Below, piece by piece: positions 8,573 to 17,201 of a stretch of DNA of 64,000 bases. Within the stretch, counting starts at the first letter, position 1. Every line of letters starts with the position of its first letter. The stretch spans positions 62,001-126,000 of the forward strand of contig JAUNWY010000002.1 in the NCBI GenBank assembly GCA_030540085.1, in the 5' to 3' direction. The stretch is from Eggerthella sp. (lineage in GTDB: Bacteria > Actinomycetota > Coriobacteriia > Coriobacteriales > Eggerthellaceae). Below the pieces are notes generated by a model. The model worked only from the letters and a program-made list of their open reading frames with translations. It searched no databases and had not been told where the DNA came from. Both the position numbers and the translations under genes were made by a program.

Positions 8573-9670
8573 CTACGAGATGCTACGTTGCCATGCTTGA
8601 AGGTATTCCAGCACGAACTCATCTTCGAGTTCGCACACCTCCCACTCACCGCAAGCGCGCGGAAGCACAAAGCGGAGCTTGCCAGAGCGCACCTTCTTAT
8701 CGCCCTTCATAAGATGAAGGAGACGTTCAGGTTCGGCTTTCAGCTGAAGCTCGGGCAAGCCAAGGGCATCAAGCAAGGCATCCTGAGTCTGCACGAATTC
8801 CATCGATGCCCCCAGATGCGCTACTGCCAATCGGGAGGCAAAGCGCATGCCCTGCGCAACGGCATGACCATGGGAATACACACCGTAGCCCGCCTCTGTT
8901 TCAATGGCATGAGCAAGCGTGTGCCCATAGTTAAGGCACTCACGCACACCTTTGGTTTCCTCCTGATCGCGCGCTACCACCGACGCTTTGAACACGATGC
9001 AACGCTGCACCGCTTCCTTGACCGTTTCCGGTTCGCGGGCGGCCAGTTGGTCGGTATGGCCGTACAGCCAAAAGAAGAAATCCTCTGAATCAATAACGGC
9101 AGACTTGGCTATTTCACCGCACCCACAAGCCCATTCCCTTTCGGGAAGCGTGGCAAGCGTGGCGACATCGGCACAAACCAACGACGGCTGGCAAAAGGTA
9201 CCTACCAAATTCTTGCCCGACTCGAGGTTGATGGCCGTTTTTCCGCCCACAGAAGAATCAACCATGGAAAGCAAGGTGGTAGGAACCTGGACAATGCGCA
9301 GACCGCGCATGAACGTAGAACCAGTAAAACCAGCCAAATCGCCCACAACGCCGCCGCCCAAAGCAACTACCACAGAATCGCGATTCAAGCCGCATTCGAC
9401 CATGGCATGCCAAATCTCAGAAGCACACTCAACCGATTTAGCCGACTCCCCCGCCGGCACCGTGATAACGGAAACCTGATAACCAACCTGCTTCAGGGAC
9501 GCTTTAGCGGGATCAAGGTAGCGCGCAGCTACTTCTGTGTCGGTGACGATAAGCGCTTTCTGATTGCCATCGAAGGCACGCATCTCGGCGCCGAGTCGAT
9601 CGATCTGTCCCGCCGAAACAACCACATCATAGGCACGTTCACCGGGTATTTCCACAACAATGCGCGCCAT
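8573..9670 (-). CDS. aroB: 3-dehydroquinate synthase
   Basis: Converts DAHP to 3-dehydroquinate, step 2 of the shikimate pathway, using NAD and a divalent metal. The 365-residue protein shows the NAD-binding GGGVVGDLAGF, the PTTLLSMVDSSVGGKTAIN block, and the three metal ligands in CGCGEIAKSAVI (Glu), NYGHTLAHAIE (His) and YSHGHAVAQGM (His). It starts 3 nt after the aroK stop and is the last gene of the aroE-like-aroC-aroK-aroB run, which ends in a strong terminator. Confidence 0.96.
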   Translation of the reverse strand: MARIVVEIPGERAYDVVVSAGQIDRLGAEMRAFDGNQKALIVTDTEVAARYLDPAKASLKQVGYQVSVITVPAGESAKSVECASEIWHAMVECGLNRDSVVVALGGGVVGDLAGFTGSTFMRGLRIVQVPTTLLSMVDSSVGGKTAINLESGKNLVGTFCQPSLVCADVATLATLPEREWACGCGEIAKSAVIDSEDFFFWLYGHTDQLAAREPETVKEAVQRCIVFKASVVARDQEETKGVRECLNYGHTLAHAIETEAGYGVYSHGHAVAQGMRFASRLAVAHLGASMEFVQTQDALLDALGLPELQLKAEPERLLHLMKGDKKVRSGKLRFVLPRACGEWEVCELEDEFVLEYLQAWQRSIS

Positions 9671-9673
9671 GCA

Positions 9674-10240
9674 CTAATCCCTCTTCACCAACACACCGGC
9701 ATCAAGCAGAAGCTCAACTACCTCGTCTGCAACTTCACGAATAGTGCGGCCTTCAGTGTCCACAGAAACATCGGCGGCGGCTTCATACTGGGGCTCTCGT
9801 TCGACAATGGTTTTGCGGGCGGTTTCAAGGTTCTTAAACATAGGGCGGGAATCGGTGTTGGGGATACGGGCAGCGGCTCCGTCAGCGGAAACCTTCAGGT
9901 ACACCACATAGCCCGCCTCTTTCATGATCTGGGCGTTAACGGGACGTTTGGTAACAACACCGCCGCCGCACCCGATAAGACGCGGGGAACGCTTTGCCAG
10001 GTCGCGCAAAACATCAGTTTCGATATCGCGGAATGCCTCTTCGCCATCTTCAGCAAAGATGTCGGCAACGATACGGTCTTCGCGAAGCTCAAGATATTCA
10101 TCGGCATCGATGGATGCAACGCCGCACGTTACTGCGATCTGTTGAGAAATACTGGTCTTACCCGCTCCCATGAAGCCGATGAAGAACACCGGCTTAGTGA
10201 GATAGAACTTGCCTGCATGCGTAGGGTGGTTTGTGGTCAT
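9674..10240 (-). CDS. aroK: Shikimate kinase
   Basis: Phosphorylates shikimate at the 3-OH using ATP. The 188-residue protein begins with a 15-residue extension and then has the Walker A loop GFMGAGKTS, the shikimate-binding Asp in DADEYLE, the Arg of FRDIETDVL, the GCGGGVV loop and the lid segment DSRPMF. All catalytic features of the family are present. It is in an operon with aroC upstream (29-nt gap) and aroB downstream (3-nt gap). Confidence 0.95.
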   Translation of the reverse strand: MTTNHPTHAGKFYLTKPVFFIGFMGAGKTSISQQIAVTCGVASIDADEYLELREDRIVADIFAEDGEEAFRDIETDVLRDLAKRSPRLIGCGGGVVTKRPVNAQIMKEAGYVVYLKVSADGAAARIPNTDSRPMFKNLETARKTIVEREPQYEAAADVSVDTEGRTIREVADEVVELLLDAGVLVKRD

Positions 10241-10269
10241 GAAATAAGCTCCTCGTAATTCGTGGCGTT

Positions 10270-11442
10270 TTAACGAGACATCATTTTAATACGCTCTTTG
10301 TACGAAGCGATGTTCTGTTTGATATCGGTCATATTGTCACAGCCGAACTTCTTCAGGTAAGCATCGGCAAGCACCATTGCCACCTCGGATTCCGCAACAA
10401 CAGCAGCAGCTGGAACAGCACACGTATCGCTACGTTCCTTCGACGCTTCAGCCACTTCAAGCGTATCGAGGTTCACGGTATTGAGAGGTGTGGTAAGCGT
10501 AGCGATTGGTTTCATCCCCACCGTAGCCACCAACGGCATACCGGTGGTCATTCCGCCCTCCAGGCCACCTGCATTGTTAGATGCACGCACAAACCCTTCC
10601 GCTTCGTCGAGAAGGATCTCGTCGTGTACCTGACTGCCCGGGCGGCGCGTAGTCTCAAAGCCGATACCGAATTCGACGCCCTTGATGGCGGGAATGGAGA
10701 ACAATGCGCCACCAAGCTTTGAGGTAAGGCGATCGGTTGGCGTTTCATATCCACCAACAGCAGGGAGAAGACCGGTTACCACAACACGGAACACACCCCC
10801 CAAGGTGTCTCCCGCCTCCTTAGCCTTGTCGATAGCATCCATCATGCGCTCAGAAGCTTCGGTGCTGGGGCAACGAACCTCACTCATCTCGATGTCGAGC
10901 GGAGTGTAAGCAGTAGCAGCGGCCATGGGGTCTTCTTCCTCCATGACTTCATCGCCAATAGACACAACATAGGAATAGATCTCAACACCAAGTTCAGCCA
11001 GAAACTCACGCGCAATACCGGCAGCGGCAACACGCATGGTGGTTTCGCGGGCACTGGAACGCTCGAGGATATTGCGGCAATCATCCATGTCGTTCTTTAA
11101 AACGCCCAGCAAATCGGCATGTCCAGGACGAGGGGTTACCTCACGAACCAGATCTTGGGGCGGCTCGCCAAACACGGACATACGCTCAGTCCAATTCGAC
11201 CAATCGCGATTCGCAACAGACAACGTTACCGGCGACCCAATAGTGTGGCCAAAACGAACACCAGAGGTAACCGAAACCTTATCCTTTTCGATTGCCTGCC
11301 TACCGCCGCGGCCATAACCGCTCTGCCTGCGAGCAAGATCGGAGTTAATAGCCTTTTCGGAGATGGTCAATCCTGCAGGAACGCCCGAAACTATGGCCGT
11401 GAGAACAGGACCGTGGCTTTCACCTGCTGTTATGTATTCCAT
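10270..11442 (-). CDS. aroC: Chorismate synthase
   Basis: Uses reduced FMN to eliminate phosphate from EPSP and form chorismate. The 390-residue protein has the family signatures AGESHGP at the N-terminus, FGHTIGSPVTLSV, RPGHADLLGVLK and the SSARETTMRVAAAGI block. The start is ATG 11442, preceded by AAGGAA with a 7-nt gap and giving the expected MEYITAGESHG; the frame continues upstream without a plausible start. The EPSP synthase gene aroA and the dehydroquinase gene aroD/aroQ are not in the window. Confidence 0.96.
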   Translation of the reverse strand: MEYITAGESHGPVLTAIVSGVPAGLTISEKAINSDLARRQSGYGRGGRQAIEKDKVSVTSGVRFGHTIGSPVTLSVANRDWSNWTERMSVFGEPPQDLVREVTPRPGHADLLGVLKNDMDDCRNILERSSARETTMRVAAAGIAREFLAELGVEIYSYVVSIGDEVMEEEDPMAAATAYTPLDIEMSEVRCPSTEASERMMDAIDKAKEAGDTLGGVFRVVVTGLLPAVGGYETPTDRLTSKLGGALFSIPAIKGVEFGIGFETTRRPGSQVHDEILLDEAEGFVRASNNAGGLEGGMTTGMPLVATVGMKPIATLTTPLNTVNLDTLEVAEASKERSDTCAVPAAAVVAESEVAMVLADAYLKKFGCDNMTDIKQNIASYKERIKMMSR

Positions 11443-11537
11443 GCTGCATTCCTTATTCGATGTTAGATAAATCAAACATGATTTTAGCAAAACCGCCGTT
11501 ACTCCATCGAAATAAAGTGCTAAAGATTTCGAACGTG

Positions 11538-12365
11538 TTACAGCTCGGCACGACCGAATTCTACGAGCAGCTCTGCGCATTCCGTGCCCCACGCCGCCAT
11601 AACCGATGACGTTGCCAAATAATCACAGCCAGCGGCAGTTGCCGCATCGTTATAGCAGGCACTTTCACCACAAAGGTCACACACGATATGACCAGGCTCG
11701 AAGGCAATACCAACCCGACTAAAATCTTCGGTGCAGAAAACAAGATCAGCTGCAGCAATTCGAGAAGCTGCCGCAACAGTCCCAAAGAGGAACGAGGCGT
11801 TGTCGTAGGCACGAGTTGCAGAAAGGTGACCAACGCGCTTCTGCTCAGTATCGATGATCTGGGTTCGTTCCTTGCCAAACGCCTCCAAGAAGGCAAGCAG
11901 GTTGTTACGCGTACGTTCTTTTTCCGCCCCCAGCAAGGTGATCTCGCTCACACCTGCTCGCGCACATTCGTAGACCACGTCAAGAGCCGAACTGCCCGAC
12001 CCCAAAACAACAGCCTTCGCACCGTACAAGGGAAGGAAGAGCCGCTCCATTTCATCGATAGCAACACGAGCATATTGGCTAAGCGCAAGCGTGTTCTTTC
12101 CGCCACGATAGAGAATATCGGCGCCTTGAGCCAAACGCGCTGATGCCCCTTGGACCTCGCCAGCCTCAAACACTACCTGGCGAAACGGCGCAGAAACTAC
12201 AAACGCATGGCTCTTCCGAGCAGAAAGCAAAGCAGCAGCTTCGCCACGTGTGCGGCATTCTTCGATTACAACACTCCATGAAGCAGTCTTTTCCATGAAG
12301 GAACGACGGAATGAACCAGCGGCGGGCTTTGCAGCAGGCGCAGCTAGGAATGTAAGGTTTCGCAT
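11538..12365 (-). CDS. Divergent shikimate dehydrogenase-like protein
   Basis: A 275-residue protein with a clear NAD(P)-binding Rossmann motif VLGSGSSALDVVYECA and the C-terminal helix pattern of AroE. The N-terminal half is badly diverged. The usual NVTxPxK segment reads FVVSAPFRQVV, so the catalytic Lys is replaced by Arg, and the NTD motif with the catalytic Asp reads GGKNTLALSQ. The start overlaps the 3' end of yqeG by 22 nt and is preceded by GAGGGGG. Its place between yqeG and aroC matches the yqeG/aroE neighbourhood of Firmicutes and argues that it descends from AroE. It may have weak, altered or no shikimate dehydrogenase activity. Confidence 0.7.
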   Translation of the reverse strand: MRNLTFLAAPAAKPAAGSFRRSFMEKTASWSVVIEECRTRGEAAALLSARKSHAFVVSAPFRQVVFEAGEVQGASARLAQGADILYRGGKNTLALSQYARVAIDEMERLFLPLYGAKAVVLGSGSSALDVVYECARAGVSEITLLGAEKERTRNNLLAFLEAFGKERTQIIDTEQKRVGHLSATRAYDNASFLFGTVAAASRIAAADLVFCTEDFSRVGIAFEPGHIVCDLCGESACYNDAATAAGCDYLATSSVMAAWGTECAELLVEFGRAEL

Positions 12366-12868
12366 GCGCTGGCCCCCTCTGGCTCCTTGTCAGAGATGAA
12401 TGCACGCTCAATCGAACGCACGAACATCGTATGCTTAAGGTCCTCTTCAGCCAACGGGCATACCAAATACGCCTTCATGCCCGCAAGATGCGCCCCTACA
12501 ACATCGGTTGAAAGCTGATCGCCGATCATCAAAGTGTTTTTACGAGTGCCCCCAATCTTGTTGCGTGCCATGACGAATCCGTGAGGAAGAGGCTTGAGGG
12601 CCTTGGCCACAATAGGAAGATCGAGCTCGCGAGCAAGGTCGAATACATTACCGTGAAAATTATTCGAAAGAAAGCACATCTTCACGCCAGCAGCGCGAAC
12701 GCGCGCCAGCCACTGACGCACATCGGCGGGTACCTGATGATCGGCACGAGAAAGAATGGTGTTATCGATATCAAGCAGCACGTGCGTAAAGCCTTTGCCG
12801 ACGATATCCCATTCAACGTTGATGGCACTCGTTCGCGAAAAATAGCGGTCGGGTTGGATAAGAGACAT
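12344..12868 (-). CDS. yqeG: YqeG family HAD IIIA-type phosphatase
   Basis: A 174-residue HAD-superfamily phosphatase of the YqeG group. It shows motif I LLDIDNTIL (nucleophile Asp about 33), motif II CFLSNN, the conserved Lys in AKALKPLPHGF, and motif III IGDQLSTDVVGA. The natural substrate of the family is not firmly established. Neighbouring genes are mltG upstream and the aroE-like gene downstream, with which it overlaps, so the three are probably cotranscribed. Confidence 0.92.
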   Translation of the reverse strand: MSLIQPDRYFSRTSAINVEWDIVGKGFTHVLLDIDNTILSRADHQVPADVRQWLARVRAAGVKMCFLSNNFHGNVFDLARELDLPIVAKALKPLPHGFVMARNKIGGTRKNTLMIGDQLSTDVVGAHLAGMKAYLVCPLAEEDLKHTMFVRSIERAFISDKEPEGASACETLHS

Positions 12869-12885
12869 CGCTACCTCAATAATGC

Positions 12886-14049
12886 CTAAGAATGATCGGC
12901 GATGGTCTTCTGGTGCTCTTCGTAAGTTTTATCGAAGAAGTAATCGACCCCACCTTGATCGTTGTTCCAGAACGAGAAGAAATAATAGTCACCGAAGTTA
13001 CGCTCAGGCGAAAGAACCGCACGCAGCGAATCGATGCTCGGGCTACAAATCGGTGTAGGAGGCAAGCCCTTGGTTACACGGGTGTTGTACGGACTCTTAG
13101 TTGACCAGTCGTACGTATCGAGATTGTCCCCCACCTCATAAGCTGTGGTTGCATCGCTGCCCAATGTACCGTACGACGGATCACCGGAATTGCCCAAGCG
13201 ATTGTAGAAAACGGCAGCAACCTTGGTGCGCGTGTCGTTAGTGGCTTCCTTTTCCACGATGGAAGCAAGGATCAACGCGTCGTAGTTAGACATATCCTTA
13301 CTGCGCGGATAAGAAAAATCGAGAGACGTCACCTCAGAGCGATATTGATCGAGCATCTGACGCACCACATCTTCAGCAGATGCGTTAACAATCAGCTCAT
13401 ACGTTTTAGGGAACAGGAATCCTTCGAGCGAGTTCTTGCCGGCATCGGTTAAGAACGTGTACTCCTTTGCGTACTTGGAAGCATCCGAAGCTGCAGTTTT
13501 AAATTGGTCTGCGGTAATAGAACCGTTATAGGCCTTTTCCACTGCGGTAGCTATTGAATCGAGTGTGGCTCCTTCAGGAACCACCAAATTAGTTATGTTA
13601 GCAGTGGGGCCGGCAACAAGCGCATCCACTAAATCTTCGTTGCTCATACCGCCCTCGAAAGAATAGACTCCTGGTTTGAGCGAAGAGGCAGCGCCCTTGG
13701 CATTGGCAACAGCGGTAAATTCGCCCTTACGAATGACAAGGCCCGCATCGTAGAGGTTGTCTGCGATAACGGGCAATGTAGAACCTTCGGCAATCTGTAC
13801 TGTAACCTGCTGTCCATCGGGAGCCAGATGATCGTTAGCAGCTTCTGCACAGCTGGTGTTCACGAAGAGCGCCACTATGATAACTACCACAACCGCAACA
13901 GCGGCGATTAAGGCTATGAGCGGCGCTTTCGACTTCTTCGGGCGAATTGCCGAAGTGTCGTATGTACGAAATTCCTTTTCGCCACGTGCGTGAGCAGCTC
14001 GGGCCGCATGCGTGGACTTGCGGGAATACGTAACCTTCCTAGGACTCAT
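12886..14049 (-). CDS. mltG: Endolytic transglycosylase MltG
   Basis: Membrane-anchored lytic transglycosylase that cuts nascent peptidoglycan strands. It has a basic cytoplasmic tail, one transmembrane helix (about residues 45-65, very Val/Ile-rich), a LysM-like subdomain and the YceG catalytic domain with EGFLFPKTYEL, the catalytic Glu in ASIVEKEA, AAVFYNRL and the C-terminal YNTRVTKGLPPTPICSP. Start chosen at ATG 14049 with an AGGTGAGG-type site; a GTG nine bases further upstream is possible. It overlaps ruvX by 11 nt, a common arrangement. Confidence 0.94.
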   Translation of the reverse strand: MSPRKVTYSRKSTHAARAAHARGEKEFRTYDTSAIRPKKSKAPLIALIAAVAVVVVIIVALFVNTSCAEAANDHLAPDGQQVTVQIAEGSTLPVIADNLYDAGLVIRKGEFTAVANAKGAASSLKPGVYSFEGGMSNEDLVDALVAGPTANITNLVVPEGATLDSIATAVEKAYNGSITADQFKTAASDASKYAKEYTFLTDAGKNSLEGFLFPKTYELIVNASAEDVVRQMLDQYRSEVTSLDFSYPRSKDMSNYDALILASIVEKEATNDTRTKVAAVFYNRLGNSGDPSYGTLGSDATTAYEVGDNLDTYDWSTKSPYNTRVTKGLPPTPICSPSIDSLRAVLSPERNFGDYYFFSFWNNDQGGVDYFFDKTYEEHQKTIADHS

Positions 14050-14482
14050 TTGCCTCACCTTTCAAAGAACCGGCCATGCGCTTGTCAAGCCATGACTGGA
14101 GGAACAACGATGCAGCGATCATATCAACCTTACCGCGCATTTCCTTTTCAGAAAAGCCTTGCTCGCGCAAAGAGCGTTTTGCCTCCGAAGAACTGAGCCT
14201 TTCATCGGAAAACTCCAATGGAAGACCAAGCTTGGAGGCAACTTGTTGGGCAACCTCACGAATAGACTGCGCTTGCGGACCCTTGGCCCCACCCATAGTT
14301 AGAGGAAGGCCAGACACGATCAGCTCCGGTTCCCAATCTTCGCACACGCGGCGAAAACTTGGTGCGTTGGCACGCACTTCTTCGGTGGGAAGAACGCACA
14401 GCGGAGTGGCGATCTTTTCTTGCGGGTCGCTGATGGCAATGCCGCAGCGAACCTTGCCAATGTCAAGAGCCATGATTCTCAT
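14039..14482 (-). CDS. ruvX: Holliday junction resolvase-like RuvX / YqgF
   Basis: RNase H-fold nuclease of the YqgF family, associated with Holliday junction resolution and 16S rRNA 5' maturation. The 147-residue protein has the first acidic motif ALDIGKVRCGIAISD, the ELIVSGLPLTMGG block, the acidic residue in FSDERLSSSEAKR and the closing Asp in KVDMIAASLFLQSWL. It lies between alaS (29-nt gap) and mltG, the alaS-ruvX-mltG order found in many Gram-positive bacteria. Confidence 0.94.
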   Translation of the reverse strand: MRIMALDIGKVRCGIAISDPQEKIATPLCVLPTEEVRANAPSFRRVCEDWEPELIVSGLPLTMGGAKGPQAQSIREVAQQVASKLGLPLEFSDERLSSSEAKRSLREQGFSEKEMRGKVDMIAASLFLQSWLDKRMAGSLKGEANES

Positions 14483-14511
14483 GTGTGCGCTCCTCCCTTC
14501 CGTTACGTGTT

Positions 14512-17142
14512 TTATGCGAACAGCTTGCGTGCGGCATCAAGCGCAGCATCAATGCCAGAAGCATCCTTGCCGCCAGCTTGTGCCATGGTGGGCTTACCGC
14601 CACCGCCGCCCTTGATCTCACGGGAAATCTGCTTGATTACTGCACCAGCATTGAAGCCCTTTTCAACTGCTTCATCGGTACCTGCAGCAAGCAAGATAGG
14701 CGTGCCCTGATTGTCGGAAGCCAATACGCAAGCGCCTGCTTCGGGAAGGCGAGAACGTACGATATCCCAGAAATTACGCATACCGCCGGCATCGATGCCA
14801 TCCTTGCGATAGATGAATACCGGATAGTCGGAACCAACAGTGAACTGGTCGAGAGCTTCGGGAAGCTCGCCCGTTGCCGCAGCTGCCTTATTCGCCTTAC
14901 GCTTGGCATTGAGGTCGCGCAGCTGCTTGATATTGGCCTCAACGCGAGCCTGGACATCGGACGTAGGCACGCGCAAAGTAGCAGAAAGCTCCTTCATCTG
15001 ATGTTCAAAGCCATTGAGGTAAGCCAAAGCATCGTAGGAAGTGAAAGCCTCGATACGACGGAGGTTTGCACCGACGCTGCTTTCAGAGACGATCTTCACC
15101 AAGCCGATTTCGGCAGTGTTGGCAACATGGCAACCACCGCACAACTCGCTGGAGAAATCGCCCACCTTAACAACGCGAACCACATCGCCATACTTCTCGC
15201 CGAACAGAGCAGTAACGCCCTCTTCGCGAGCCTTGGCAAGCGAAGTTTCGAAGATATTCGTTGCGGTTGCGGACATGATGACGTTGTTGGCGAGTTCTTC
15301 GACCTGCTTCAGCTGCTCAGGCGTAACCGACTCGAAGTGAGTGAAGTCAAAACGAAGACGGTCGGGACCAACATAGCTACCAGCCTGCTTGACGTGAGCG
15401 CCAAGAACCTGACGAAGGGCAGCATGCAGAATATGGGTGCACGTATGGTTGCGCGCGATGCAAGCGCGACGCTTAGCGTCAACCTGTGCAGAAACGGCCA
15501 TGCCAACCGTGAGCACCCCAGAAGCAACGGTTGCAACATGGCATACCAAGCCCTTTTCGGGTGCTTTGGTATCAGTTACCTGAAGCTCCACGCCATCAGC
15601 GGTGATGGTGCCCGTATCGCCAACTTCGCCGCCCATTTCAGCGTAGAACGGAGTAACGTCAAGCACGACTTCACCCTGTTCACCAGCGGCAAGAGAGTCA
15701 ACGCGCTCGCCATTGCGCACAATCGCGCATACCTTAGCATCGGCAGAAAGGCGCTCATAGCCAACAAACTCGGTTGCGCCAAGCTCCTTCAAGAGGTCGG
15801 CATGAACGCCACCATAGGTGCTCCATGCAGCTTCGGCATCCTTGACGTTTGCGGCACGAGCGCGATTGCGCTGCTCTTCCATGCAACGAGCAAATTCCTC
15901 TTCGTCAATGGAGTAACCACGCTCTTCGCAGATTTCCGTAGTTACCTCGACAGGGAAACCGTAGGTGTCATGCAGGACAAAGGCAGTAGAACCAGAAAGA
16001 ACAGTGCCTTCCATCTTGGAAAGGGCATCGTCAAGATAAGCCTGGCCCTGACGAAGCGTTGCGCCAAAGCGCTCTTCTTCGGAGAGAACAACGCGCTTGA
16101 TAAGCTCTTCGTTTTCAACGAGTTCGGGATACACACTGCCCATAAGCTCGATGATCTTGTTCACGTAGCTGGTAAGGAAGGCGCCTTCGATACCCAGAGA
16201 ATGGCCCTTCATGACCGCGCGACGGAGCAAACGGCGCAGAACATAGCCACGACCTTCGTTGGAGGGAAGAATGCCATCGGCAATCATGAACGTGATCGAA
16301 CGGCTGTGGTCAGCGATAATGCGGAGACAAACATCGGTTTCCACTTCCTGGCGGTATTTCTTGCCGGAAAGCTCTTCGCCAACACCAACCAAGCTGCGAA
16401 GAATGTCGGTATCGTAGTTATTGGTTACGCCCTGCATGATTGCAGCAATACGCTCAAGACCCATGCCGGTATCAATGTTCTTCGTCTGGAGAGGGGCAAG
16501 GGTGCCGTCCTCTTGCCCATCGTACTGGGTGAACACGCAGTTCCAGAACTCAAGGTAGCGATCGCAGTCGCAGCCAGGCTTGCAGTCGGGGCTGCCACAA
16601 CCTACATCGGGACCCTGATCGAAATAAATTTCAGAACAGGGACCGCAGGGGCCGGTGGGACCAGCGCGCCAGAAGTTATCTTCTTCACCCAGCTTGGAAA
16701 TATGATCCTCTGGAACGCCAAGGCTCTTCCAGATCTCGATGGTCTCGTCGTCGTTTTCGAAAACGGTAAAGTAGAGCTTTTCAGCAGGAAGCCCCAATAC
16801 CTCGGTAGAGAATTCGTATGCCCATGCACACATTTCGTTTTTGAAGTACTTGCCAAAGCTAAAGTTGCCCAGCATCTCAAAGAAGCTTAGGTGGCGAGCA
16901 TCGCCGATATTGTCGATGTCGTTGGTGCGTACGCACTTCTGAACGGTGGTGGTGCCAATGTACTGGCTATCAAGCTCCTTCTGATGAAGGAAGTAGGGCT
17001 TGAACTGAACCATGCCAGCGCTGGTAAGCAGCAGCGATGGATCATCGGGGATCAGGGAAGAAGAAGGCATGCGCTTGCAGCCCTTTTCCTCGAAGAACGC
17101 CAGGTACTTCTCGCGAATTTCGGCGGTAGTCATATAGTTCAT
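14512..17142 (-). CDS. alaS: Alanyl-tRNA synthetase
   Basis: Class II synthetase charging tRNA-Ala. The 876-residue protein has the catalytic domain at the N-terminus (TTAEIREKYLAFFEEKGC, then NFWRAGPTGPCGPCSEIY), a Cys-rich segment GCGSPDCKPGCDC seen in many Gram-positive AlaRS, the editing-domain zinc motifs NHTCTHILH and CGGCHVANTAEIG, and a C-terminal DHHA1-like GGGGGKPTMAQAGG segment. Start taken at ATG 17142 preceded by AGAGG about 11 nt away; the upstream frame to 17205 lacks homology. A long open frame on the opposite strand is only a codon-bias shadow. Confidence 0.96.
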   Translation of the reverse strand: MNYMTTAEIREKYLAFFEEKGCKRMPSSSLIPDDPSLLLTSAGMVQFKPYFLHQKELDSQYIGTTTVQKCVRTNDIDNIGDARHLSFFEMLGNFSFGKYFKNEMCAWAYEFSTEVLGLPAEKLYFTVFENDDETIEIWKSLGVPEDHISKLGEEDNFWRAGPTGPCGPCSEIYFDQGPDVGCGSPDCKPGCDCDRYLEFWNCVFTQYDGQEDGTLAPLQTKNIDTGMGLERIAAIMQGVTNNYDTDILRSLVGVGEELSGKKYRQEVETDVCLRIIADHSRSITFMIADGILPSNEGRGYVLRRLLRRAVMKGHSLGIEGAFLTSYVNKIIELMGSVYPELVENEELIKRVVLSEEERFGATLRQGQAYLDDALSKMEGTVLSGSTAFVLHDTYGFPVEVTTEICEERGYSIDEEEFARCMEEQRNRARAANVKDAEAAWSTYGGVHADLLKELGATEFVGYERLSADAKVCAIVRNGERVDSLAAGEQGEVVLDVTPFYAEMGGEVGDTGTITADGVELQVTDTKAPEKGLVCHVATVASGVLTVGMAVSAQVDAKRRACIARNHTCTHILHAALRQVLGAHVKQAGSYVGPDRLRFDFTHFESVTPEQLKQVEELANNVIMSATATNIFETSLAKAREEGVTALFGEKYGDVVRVVKVGDFSSELCGGCHVANTAEIGLVKIVSESSVGANLRRIEAFTSYDALAYLNGFEHQMKELSATLRVPTSDVQARVEANIKQLRDLNAKRKANKAAAATGELPEALDQFTVGSDYPVFIYRKDGIDAGGMRNFWDIVRSRLPEAGACVLASDNQGTPILLAAGTDEAVEKGFNAGAVIKQISREIKGGGGGKPTMAQAGGKDASGIDAALDAARKLFA

Positions 17143-17201
17143 ACGATATTGTTCCTCTTCGAAGTATTCATCGTTTAGTAATTTGCCAAATGCAGATTCT
17201 A

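Noticed and set aside
14485..16890. An 801-codon open frame on the plus strand opposite alaS
   Set aside because: It is fully antisense to a certain alaS gene, has no ribosome site and no recognisable domains; it is a codon-bias shadow.
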